DNA of 5,625 bases from an uncultured Prosthecobacter sp. (GTDB taxonomy: Bacteria > Verrucomicrobiota > Verrucomicrobiia > Verrucomicrobiales > Verrucomicrobiaceae): assembly GCA_937941745.1 (NCBI GenBank), contig CALDGV010000766.1:1-5625 (forward strand). Reading direction: 5' to 3'. Below are positions 1-5,625 of this stretch, in pieces (the first letter of the stretch is position 1; every line of letters begins with the position of its first letter). A program made the translations under genes and the position numbers. The notes beneath the pieces were generated by a model, which worked only from the letters and a program-made list of their open reading frames with translations, ran no database searches and was not told the origin of the DNA.

Positions 1-1
1 C

Positions 2-1036
2 CTCGATGTGAAGGAGCCGGGGGACATGAAGAATCTGCAGCGTCATGCACTCTGCCTCGACAAGGCCACGGGCAGGATCCTGTGGAACCACGAGATCGTG
101 ACCGACCTGCCGAACAAGCCCTACACCGGCACCTACATCACCACCCACGGCTACGCTTCCAGTTCGGCGGTCACAGATGGCAAGGGCGTGTTCTTCTTCA
201 TGGCCAACGCCGGCGTATTTGCCTACACCCTGGATGGCAAGCCGGTCTGGAACGTCAGCGTCGGCGAAAAGGCGCATGACTGGGGTGTCGGCTCCTCGCC
301 CATCCTTTATGGCGACCTGCTGATTGTGAACGCCGCGCTGGAAAGCAACCAGCTCATCGCCCTCGACCGCAAGACCGGCCAGACCGTGTGGAGCGCCACC
401 GGCTTCCCCGCCTCCTGGAACACGCCCACCCTCGTGAAGGTGGACGGGCACGACGAGCTCGTGCTGAACGCCAGCGGCAAGCTGCGCGCCTTCGATCCGC
501 TGACAGGCAAGGAGCTGTGGAGCTGCAGCAGCATCAAGGCGGCTGAGCTGTGCCCGAGCATGGTGGCCCATGACGGCGTCATCTTTGTCATCGGCCATCC
601 AGGCGGGCAAAGCCAGGCGGTGAAGGCCGGCGGCAAGGGCGATGTCAGCGCCACGCACCTGCTCTGGCAGGCCCAGAAGGGCAGCAATGTCGGCTCGCCC
701 GTGTACAAGGACGGCCACCTCTACTTCATCAACGACTCACGCGGCATCGCCACCTGCCTCGATGCCAAAACCGGTGCCGTGGTCTATGAACAGCCGCTTG
801 CCCAGCGGCCGAAGCGCGACCGCTTCTACGCCACGCCGCTCCTGGCTGGGGACCGCCTCTACTGTGTCGGCCGCGAGACAGGCACCTACGTCATCGCCGC
901 CAGGCCGGAGTTCGAGCTGCTGGCCACCAATGTCATCGCCGATGACAGCAGCATCACCAACGCCAGCCCCGCCGTCAGCGATGGCCGTATCTTCCTGCGG
1001 TCCAACCGCTACGCCTACTGCTTCGGCAGCAAGTAG
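2..1036 (+). CDS. PQQ-like beta-propeller repeat protein (BamB/quinoprotein-like fold), 5' end missing
   Basis: The frame is open to the left edge, so the 344 visible codons are the C-terminal part and the true start and any signal peptide are outside the window. A GTG at base 8 is internal in frame and is not a convincing start, because it falls inside propeller sequence. The PQQ-like blade signature (hydrophobic-x-hydrophobic-D-x-x-TG-x-hydrophobic-W) recurs, numbered from the codon at base 2: ALCLDKATGRILW at 16-28, LIALDRKTGQTVW at 118-130, LRAFDPLTGKELW at 161-173, and weaker copies near 72-83 (LDGKPVW) and 250-262 (LDAKTGAVVY). Segments of the GSSPILYGDLLIV and GSPVYKDGHLYF type between them are the usual outer strands. 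Family knowledge: such propellers are exported scaffolds or quinoprotein-like proteins, and few in this bacterial group have a known activity. No PQQ-dehydrogenase catalytic motif is visible, so enzymatic activity is not claimed. The gene runs towards the minus-strand set and is not part of that operon. It ends with TAG at 1034-1036. The fold is secure; the role is unknown. Confidence 0.9.
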   Translation, partial: LDVKEPGDMKNLQRHALCLDKATGRILWNHEIVTDLPNKPYTGTYITTHGYASSSAVTDGKGVFFFMANAGVFAYTLDGKPVWNVSVGEKAHDWGVGSSPILYGDLLIVNAALESNQLIALDRKTGQTVWSATGFPASWNTPTLVKVDGHDELVLNASGKLRAFDPLTGKELWSCSSIKAAELCPSMVAHDGVIFVIGHPGGQSQAVKAGGKGDVSATHLLWQAQKGSNVGSPVYKDGHLYFINDSRGIATCLDAKTGAVVYEQPLAQRPKRDRFYATPLLAGDRLYCVGRETGTYVIAARPEFELLATNVIADDSSITNASPAVSDGRIFLRSNRYAYCFGSK

Positions 1037-1066
1037 GCGGGCGGCCTTCAGGCCAGGATGCCCGCC
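1036..1066. terminator. Imperfect GC-rich hairpin at a convergent gene junction, candidate bidirectional terminator
   Basis: GGCGGGC at 1036-1042 is exactly complementary to GCCCGCC at 1060-1066. Immediately inside, GGCC at 1043-1046 pairs with GGCC at 1051-1054 around a TTCA loop, leaving a 5-base bulge (AGGAT, 1055-1059) on one side. This gives 11 base pairs, nearly all G-C, spanning the 11-base gap between the two stop codons and the last codons of the minus-strand gene. No run of T follows on either strand, so it is not a canonical intrinsic terminator. It could slow polymerase or protect 3' ends. Its position between convergent genes is the main argument for function. In DNA this GC-rich, such a hairpin could also arise by chance. 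Confidence 0.4.
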
Positions 1067-2445
1067 GCCACCTCGCCGCCCACGTTGGTGAGGCGGAAGT
1101 TCCTCCCGCCGTAGTTGTAGGTCAGCCGGGTGTGGTCGAGGCCCAGGAGGTGCAGGATCGTCGCGTGCCAGTCGTGGATGTGCATGCGGTCCGCCACGGC
1201 GCGGTAGCCGATCTCATCGGTGGAGCCGTAGCGCAGGCCGCCATTCACGCCGCCGCCGGCCATCCAGATGGAATAGCCCTTGTGGTTGTGATCGCGGCCA
1301 TCGCCGCTCTGCGCATAGGGCGTGCGGCCAAACTCACCGGCCCACACGACGAGCGTGTCCTTCAGCATGCCGCGCGCCTTGAGGTCGGTCAAAAGCGCCG
1401 CGATGGGCTGGTCAGTGGCGGCGCAGCAGGTGACGAGCTGCTCACGCAGGCGGTTGTGGTGATCCCACTGCACGGGCGAGGCGATCTCGATGAAGCGCAC
1501 GCCCGCCTCCGCCAGACGCCGTGCCAGCAGACACTGACGGGCAAACTGATCCTTCCCCTGCCCGATCCCATAGAGCTTCAGCGTCGCCTCGCTCTCGCCG
1601 CGCAGGTCGAGCACCTCCGGCACCTCGCTCTGCATGCGGAAGGCCAGCTCAAAGGACTCGATCATGCCCTCGATCTCCGGGTGCGCGCCATCGCGCTCCA
1701 TCTTGCGCTCATTGAGCCCGCGGATGAGGTCGATCTGGGCCCGCTGCAGCTCCCGCGGCACCTTCGCGTTCGCGATGTTCTTCATGGGCGGGCCTGGGGC
1801 CACATCCTTTTTCAGCAGGGCGGCATACAGGTCGGGAAGCTGCGAGCCGCCGATCTTCGTGCCCTGGCAGATGGCCGGCAAAAACGCGCTGCCGTAGTTC
1901 TGCGCCCCGCCATTGTCCGCCGGGGGATTCAGCGTGATGAAGCCGGGCAGGTTCTCGTTCTCCGTGCCCAGGCCGTAGAGCGTCCAGGCCCCCACCGAGG
2001 GCCGCACAAACTGGAAGCTGCCCGTGTGCATCTGCACGAAGGCCTGCGCATGGTTCGGCAGGTCCGTGTGCATCGAGTTGATGATGCACAGCTCGTCCGC
2101 GTGCCTGGCCAGGTGCGGGTAAAGGGTCGTCATCCACTGGCCCGACTGCCCGAACTGCCTCATCTCATGCACCGGGGCATACAGCTTGGCTCCGGCGGAG
2201 TCGCCGCCCAGGCTGGCCGCCTTGCCATCGCGCTGCGCCAGCTCCGGCTTGTAGTCAAAGAGGTCCACGTGCGAAGGCCCCCCGCGCATCGTCAGGAAGA
2301 TCACCCGCTTGGCCCGCGCGGCAAAGTGCGGTGCCCGGGTCATCAGCCCGCCACCGGCCTGCGCCAGGGCGGAAAAGGCCAGCCAGCCGATGCCGGAGGA
2401 GGCCGTGGTCAGCAGGTGACGGCGCGAGAATGGAGGCGTCTTCAT
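1048..2445 (-). CDS. DUF1501 family protein, Tat-exported, alkaline phosphatase/sulfatase-like fold
   Basis: This is a complete gene of 465 codons, an ordinary length for DUF1501. The ATG at 2445 is supported by the export signal that follows it directly: SRRHLL at residues 7-12 is a twin-arginine motif, followed by a hydrophobic stretch at about 15-29 and a likely cleavage site after AQA (28-30). Family landmarks appear in order: RVIFLTMRGGPSHVDLFDYKP at about 47-67, the usual N-terminal DUF1501 signature; WDHH at 327-330; WAGEFGRTP at 368-376; GRDHNHKGYSIWMAGGG at 383-399; and DWHATILHLLGLDH at 425-438 near the C-terminus. The acidic and histidine residues in these blocks (for example D61, D328, H329, E371, D385, H386) are where a metal site would be expected by analogy with the alkaline phosphatase superfamily; this assignment is inferred. 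No reaction has been firmly assigned to most family members. The gene overlaps the upstream propeller gene by 4 bases and is the last gene of the minus-strand set. No clear Shine-Dalgarno sequence precedes it, which fits translational coupling. Confidence 0.95.
   Translation of the reverse strand: MKTPPFSRRHLLTTASSGIGWLAFSALAQAGGGLMTRAPHFAARAKRVIFLTMRGGPSHVDLFDYKPELAQRDGKAASLGGDSAGAKLYAPVHEMRQFGQSGQWMTTLYPHLARHADELCIINSMHTDLPNHAQAFVQMHTGSFQFVRPSVGAWTLYGLGTENENLPGFITLNPPADNGGAQNYGSAFLPAICQGTKIGGSQLPDLYAALLKKDVAPGPPMKNIANAKVPRELQRAQIDLIRGLNERKMERDGAHPEIEGMIESFELAFRMQSEVPEVLDLRGESEATLKLYGIGQGKDQFARQCLLARRLAEAGVRFIEIASPVQWDHHNRLREQLVTCCAATDQPIAALLTDLKARGMLKDTLVVWAGEFGRTPYAQSGDGRDHNHKGYSIWMAGGGVNGGLRYGSTDEIGYRAVADRMHIHDWHATILHLLGLDHTRLTYNYGGRNFRLTNVGGEVAAGILA
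2442..2445 (-). other. ATGA stop/start overlap (translational coupling site)
   Basis: On the minus strand the ATG of the DUF1501 gene (2445-2443) shares bases with the TGA of the propeller gene (2444-2442). The bases just upstream of the ATG (2446-2465) contain no GGAGG-like sequence. Ribosomes ending the propeller gene probably reinitiate on the DUF1501 gene, tying their production together. The overlap is read directly; coupling is inferred. Confidence 0.75.
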
Positions 2446-3821
2446 GGCTTCGTGGCGGCAGCCAGCCCCGGATCATCCAGGTCGAGGCGGTAGAGGATCT
2501 GGTTGTAGTCGTAGCGCGGCGTGGGGGCCGCATGCCTGGCAAACTCCTTCGTGTAGGTGCCTTCAAAGAAGAGCACGGGCGAACCTGCGGGCGTGAACTC
2601 GGGGTGCAGGCGTGGGTTGTAGAAGGTGTAGTTCTCATGGGTCAGCACCTTCACCGCCGTGCCCCAGGGGCCCGTCGGGTCCTTCGCCTCGGCATACCAC
2701 AGTTCGCCAAAGACCGAGGGCTCGCCGAACTTCTCCATGAAGACCGTCACCCAGCGGCGGCGATGCTCGTTCCAGGCGATCGAGCCGCTGTGCGGCGTCA
2801 CCTTCCCACCCTGGGCGGTCGGCAGCGTCTCCTGCGGCTTCAGCACCTCCCAGGTCTTCTCATCCTTCCAGGCCTCCAGGGTAGCCGGGCAGCGCAGCAC
2901 CGGCAGCGGATTGCCGAAGAGCACCCACTCCCTGCCCTGCGCATCCTTCCAGAAGGCAGGCTGCCCCTCCGGCATGGGCGGCGGCTTTCGAGCTTTGTCG
3001 GACTGCGTCCAAAGCACGCGCAGCAGGTCAAACTGGCGGGCCGGCTCATTCCACACGCACAAACCGGTCTCATAGGCGTCCATCGGCGGCTTGATCTTCA
3101 CGTAGCTGCCCACCAGGTGCGGCGTGCCGTCCTTGTCAGGCAGGCTCACGTAGCCGGAGACCCAGGTGGGGCCCTGGCCGGGCATCTTGGCCACGCCGCG
3201 CTGCCGGCCCTTGTCGTCCGTGAAGTAGTCGAAGGTCAGCTTCAACGGCGGCTCCAGGGAGGCCAGCGGATTCACCGCCGTGGTGGCGCTGCTCATGTCA
3301 AAGAGGCCCAGCGGGTAGTTCGGCATGTTGGTGTCCCCCCAGGCCCAGAAGAGCCTGCCCCGGTGCACGGCGTTCTGCACGCTGTCGCAGCCGTGGATGC
3401 CGCTGTCCTTCCAGTCCAGGTGCTCGCCCAGCTTCTGGCTCTCGGCATACAGGCCCGCGCCGGTCAGGCGGCCGATGCGCTTCGCCACGATGCTCCGCGC
3501 CACTTCCACCCGCAGCGTCCGGCCCGGCTCCGGAGTGAGCCGGAAACCGCGGTAGCCAAAGCCATCCTTCGGCGCCTCGTAGCCATGGCCGATGACGCTG
3601 AACCACGTCGCCCGCCCCATCAGCTCTGGGGCATCCATCGCGATCAGGCCGGCATTGTCGCTGATGAAGCTCAGCTGGTGCGTCGTGCGCAGCTCCACCA
3701 GCGGCACCGGCCAGCCGGTGCCCTTCTCCACCACCTCGATGCGGCAGGGTTTCAGGGGCTCGGCCCGCGCCAGCGGGGCGGCCAGGGCGAGCAGCAGGCA
3801 AAGGATCGCGGGGGGATTCAT
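2442..3821 (-). CDS. Secreted beta-propeller protein (DUF4185/glycosidase-like) with N-terminal beta-sandwich-like domain
   Basis: I chose the ATG at 3821 (459 codons). It starts a clean Sec signal peptide: MNPP, a hydrophobic core at about 5-17 and a likely cut after ARA (18-20). A TTG at 3836 is in frame but would add MTDPA before the signal and overlap the preceding gene. Residues about 24-109 look like a small carboxypeptidase-regulatory/transthyretin-like sandwich: an opening of the IEVVEKGTGWPVPLVELRT type, then SDNAGLIAMDAPEL and a repeated G-Y/F-G-Y pattern. After a linker (about 111-132), GCDSVQNAV (144-152) and WAWGDTN (159-165) begin a propeller of the kind seen in DUF4185 and five-bladed glycoside hydrolase-like proteins. 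HSGSIAWNEHRRRWV (344-358), FFEGTYT (about 418-424) and PRYDYNQILYRLDLDDP (435-451) mark its last blades. I recall this C-terminal wording from conserved uncharacterised planctomycete and verrucomicrobial proteins. It lies 7 bases after the PSCyt2/PSD1 gene and overlaps the DUF1501 gene. Carbohydrate binding or hydrolysis is plausible, but catalytic residues cannot be assigned. Confidence 0.88.
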   Translation of the reverse strand: MNPPAILCLLLALAAPLARAEPLKPCRIEVVEKGTGWPVPLVELRTTHQLSFISDNAGLIAMDAPELMGRATWFSVIGHGYEAPKDGFGYRGFRLTPEPGRTLRVEVARSIVAKRIGRLTGAGLYAESQKLGEHLDWKDSGIHGCDSVQNAVHRGRLFWAWGDTNMPNYPLGLFDMSSATTAVNPLASLEPPLKLTFDYFTDDKGRQRGVAKMPGQGPTWVSGYVSLPDKDGTPHLVGSYVKIKPPMDAYETGLCVWNEPARQFDLLRVLWTQSDKARKPPPMPEGQPAFWKDAQGREWVLFGNPLPVLRCPATLEAWKDEKTWEVLKPQETLPTAQGGKVTPHSGSIAWNEHRRRWVTVFMEKFGEPSVFGELWYAEAKDPTGPWGTAVKVLTHENYTFYNPRLHPEFTPAGSPVLFFEGTYTKEFARHAAPTPRYDYNQILYRLDLDDPGLAAATKP

Positions 3822-3840
3822 GGCTGGGTCAGTCAACGAA
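3819..3840 (-). promoter_or_regulatory. Start region of the propeller gene without a Shine-Dalgarno sequence
   Basis: The preceding gene stops with TGA at 3831-3829 and the preferred ATG is at 3821-3819, leaving 7 bases. The minus-strand sequence just before the ATG (GACTGACCCAGCC) has no purine-rich ribosome-binding site, and there is no room for a separate promoter. Translation most likely depends on ribosomes arriving from the upstream gene. The alternative TTG at 3836-3834 would overlap the upstream gene by 8 bases. Confidence 0.5.
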
Positions 3841-5625
3841 ACGGAACTCGGCGCTGGCCAGCAGGGACTGGCAGAAGGCGGTCAGCACCTGGGTGGCATC
3901 ACCGCCCGGGGCGGTGCGCAGAAAGGCTTCGGCCAGCGCCGCCTCGCGGGCATCCGGACGGCGGTTGAAGCAGAGCTCAAAGGCGCGCTCCACGCGGTTC
4001 GGCCCCGGGCCGATGCGCCCCGCCAGCGCTGCCGCCATCTCCTGCACAAAGGGGCCGTTCAGCAGGTAGAGCGCCTGCAGCGGCACGTTCGTCACATCGC
4101 GGTCACCCGTCACCAGGCTCGGGTTGGCCAGGTCAAACTGCTCCAGCACATCCGGCAGGTGGTCGCGGATCACCGGCAGGTAAATCGAGCGCCGGTGGGA
4201 GCCGTCGAGGTCCTTGGGCAGCTTGTCATTGAAGCCGATGAGCGACACCGACTGCCCCTCCAGCTCCGCCACCAGCGATCCAGGCCGCCTCGTCGTGTCC
4301 AGCAGGCCCGATACAGCCAGCATCGAGTCGCGGATCACCTCCGCATCCAGCCGCCGCGGGTTGGCGTGCGCCAGCAGCCGGTTGTCCGGGTCCACACTGG
4401 GCTGGCCTCCGGAGCCCTCCGGGGCGCGCACCGGCTGGCTCGACCGGCGATACGTTTCCGACATCACCATCTCCTTGAGGATGCGCTTCACCGACCACCC
4501 GCCCTCCATGAAGCGCAGCGCCAGGTAGTCGAGCAGTTCGGGGTGGCTCGGCGCCTCGCCGGTGCTGCCAAAGTCATCCATCGTCCGCACCAGCCCCTTG
4601 CCGAAAAGGTGCCGCCAGAGGCGGTTCACCATCACACGGGCCGTCAGCGGGTTCTGGCGGCTGGTCAGCCAGCGCGCCAGCTCCAGGCGGCCGCTCTGAT
4701 CCTTCGGCACCCCCAGCCCGCTGGCGTAAAGCGCCGGGAAGCGGCGCGGGATCACCTCGCGCGGCTGCGCCAGCTCGCCGCGCTCATAGAGCGGGGAGTC
4801 CACCACCTGGGCATCCTTCACCCCCATGCACAGCGGCAGCGGGCGGCCCTGCTCATCCACGGCCTCCAGCGCCCCCTCCACTCCGCCGCGGGTCCAGAGG
4901 ATGCGCAGCGAGTTGCCGAGCAGCTTGTTGAACTCGCCGCTGAGGTCGCGCTTCTCCGCCTGAGCCTTGGCGATGTAGTCCTTCTGGGCCTGCTCCTCGG
5001 CGTTCAGTCTCGCCAGGTCCGCGCGCAGCTGCTTCACCCGTGCCGGCGGCAGCGCCCTGCCCGCGATCGTCTGCCCCGGCAGCTCCGGCAGGCGGATGAG
5101 GTGGCCGTGGTTGTTGTTCTCGGAGTCGATCCAGTTCCCGTAGAAGGTCTGCGTGCTCTTGAAGATGCCCACCAGCCCGTAGTAGTCCTCCATGCTGAAG
5201 GGATCGGTCTTGTGGTCATGGCAGCGGGCGCAGGCGATGCTGCTGGCCAGCACGGCGCGGGTCACGGTGTCCAGCTGCTCATCCGCCACATCGGCGGCAA
5301 ACTGCGCCTTGTTCTGCTCATTCAGGCCCTTGGCGCCCAGGGCCAGGAAGCCGGTGGCCACCAGCAGCCGGGCACGCTCCGCCTCATCCTTCGCGGGCAG
5401 CAGGTCCCCCGCCACCTGCTCCTGGATGAAGCGGTCATAGGGCACGTCGGCGTTCACCGCATCAATCACGTAGTCCCGGTAGCGCCAGGCATGGGGGAAG
5501 GTCAGGTTCGACTCCCGGCCGTTCGATTCCGCGTAGCGCGCCACATCCAGCCAGTGGCGGCCCCAGCGTTCGCCAAAGCGCGGGCTCTGCAGCAGCGCAT
5601 CCACCTGCTTCTCATAGTCCGCCGG
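3829..5625 (-). CDS. PSCyt2-PSD1 (DUF1549/DUF1553) domain protein, N-terminal part missing
   Basis: The frame is open to the right edge, giving 598 visible codons. A GTG at 5604 lies inside conserved domain sequence and is not the start. Numbering from the edge, residues 1 to about 160 are the rest of DUF1549 (PSCyt2): SPRFGERWGRHWLDVARYAES at about 14-34, then CARCHDHKTDPF (132-143) and YYGLVGIFKST (148-158). Residues about 193-229 form a charged, probably coiled-coil linker. A segment ending PREVIPRRFPAL (288-299) leads into DUF1553 (PSD1) from about 312: RLELARWLTSRQNPLTARV, NRLWRHLFGKGLV, PSHPELLDYLA, DPDNRLL, RRLDAEVIRDSML, RRSIYLPVIRD, VPLQALYLLNGPF and the typical end LLASAEFRFVD. Full-length relatives are often about 700-1100 residues and may carry an N-terminal c-type cytochrome domain (PSCyt1) and a signal peptide; whether this one does cannot be seen. 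The biochemical role of the family is not established. It is the most upstream visible gene of the minus-strand set and its TGA is at 3831-3829. Confidence 0.95.
   Translation of the reverse strand, partial: PADYEKQVDALLQSPRFGERWGRHWLDVARYAESNGRESNLTFPHAWRYRDYVIDAVNADVPYDRFIQEQVAGDLLPAKDEAERARLLVATGFLALGAKGLNEQNKAQFAADVADEQLDTVTRAVLASSIACARCHDHKTDPFSMEDYYGLVGIFKSTQTFYGNWIDSENNNHGHLIRLPELPGQTIAGRALPPARVKQLRADLARLNAEEQAQKDYIAKAQAEKRDLSGEFNKLLGNSLRILWTRGGVEGALEAVDEQGRPLPLCMGVKDAQVVDSPLYERGELAQPREVIPRRFPALYASGLGVPKDQSGRLELARWLTSRQNPLTARVMVNRLWRHLFGKGLVRTMDDFGSTGEAPSHPELLDYLALRFMEGGWSVKRILKEMVMSETYRRSSQPVRAPEGSGGQPSVDPDNRLLAHANPRRLDAEVIRDSMLAVSGLLDTTRRPGSLVAELEGQSVSLIGFNDKLPKDLDGSHRRSIYLPVIRDHLPDVLEQFDLANPSLVTGDRDVTNVPLQALYLLNGPFVQEMAAALAGRIGPGPNRVERAFELCFNRRPDAREAALAEAFLRTAPGGDATQVLTAFCQSLLASAEFRFVD
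5218..5232 (-). other. CxxCH motif (CARCH) in the PSCyt2 domain
   Basis: The codons for C132-A-R-C135-H136 of the PSCyt2/PSD1 protein lie here, followed by DHK-x-DPF. The CxxCH pattern is the covalent haem c attachment motif, and this CxRCHDHK block is a conserved feature of DUF1549 proteins. Whether haem is bound, or a metal or a structural role is served, is not settled by sequence alone. All residues of the motif are intact. Confidence 0.7.

Noticed and set aside
8..10. GTG at 8 as the start of the PQQ-like gene
   Set aside because: The frame is open upstream, no signal peptide follows, and the first blade is already under way, so the gene is cut by the window edge.
307..1091. Overlapping frames inside the PQQ-like gene (307-708 minus and 642-1091 plus)
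   Set aside because: They lie within clear propeller repeats in another frame, lack domains and have composition typical of frame-shifted GC-rich coding sequence.
1132..2493. A 453-codon open frame on the plus strand opposite the DUF1501 gene
   Set aside because: It is antisense to a gene with clear family motifs and a signal peptide. Its product is R/H/Q/L/A-rich with no recognisable domain. Long antisense open frames are expected in GC-rich coding DNA.
3822..3836. TTG at 3836 as the start of the propeller gene
   Set aside because: It would place MTDPA ahead of an already complete signal peptide that begins with ATG at 3821, and would overlap the upstream gene without a ribosome-binding site. 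It cannot be fully excluded.
2331..3968. A 545-codon open frame on the plus strand opposite the propeller gene and parts of both of its neighbours
   Set aside because: It spans three genes on the other strand, crosses both of their junctions and has biased low-information composition, so it is a shadow of the real genes.
5602..5604. GTG at 5604 as the start of the PSCyt2/PSD1 gene
   Set aside because: Seven further in-frame codons (PADYEKQ) up to the edge continue the conserved DUF1549 pattern, so the gene extends beyond the window.
1..5625. Mobile element, CRISPR array, tRNA/rRNA or phage-type genes
   Set aside because: No transposase or integrase motifs, regularly spaced repeats, flanking direct or inverted repeats, or RNA gene signatures were seen. 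The window is almost wholly filled by four conserved genes of even base composition.

Overview
The window looks like chromosomal DNA from a GC-rich bacterium of the Planctomycetes-Verrucomicrobia group. The reason is the combination of families: a DUF1549/DUF1553 (PSCyt2/PSD1) protein, a DUF1501 protein with a twin-arginine leader, and a PQQ-like beta-propeller protein. These are expanded in that group and uncommon elsewhere. The Tat leader and the C-terminal wording of the DUF1553 protein lean towards Verrucomicrobia, but this is an impression and not a phylogenetic result.

Layout: bases 2-1036 (+) hold the 3' part of a PQQ-like beta-propeller gene whose start lies off the left edge. After only 11 bases it meets, tail to tail, a three-gene minus-strand set. 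Read in transcription order (right to left), the set is a 5'-truncated PSCyt2/PSD1 gene (5625-3829), a secreted beta-propeller protein with a small N-terminal beta-sandwich-like domain (3821-2442), and a DUF1501 protein of the alkaline phosphatase/sulfatase-like fold (2445-1048). The first two genes are separated by 7 bases, and the last two overlap by 4 bases (ATGA). They very probably share one transcript whose promoter lies beyond the right edge. A GC-rich imperfect hairpin (1036-1066) sits at the convergent junction and could end transcription in both directions. Nearly all of the window is coding. No RNA gene, mobile element, CRISPR array or long non-coding stretch was seen.

How the genes may work together: DUF1553 and DUF1501 proteins are habitual neighbours in this group, and both are thought to act outside the cytoplasm, often near sulfatases and carbohydrate-degradation genes. 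The middle gene has a Sec-type signal peptide and a propeller built like sugar-binding or glycosidase-like propellers (DUF4185/GH43-type appearance). An envelope or periplasmic module acting on a complex, possibly sulfated or esterified, polysaccharide is therefore a reasonable inference. No substrate or reaction can be read from the sequence. The point most worth following up is the poorly characterised propeller protein placed between the two partner genes.
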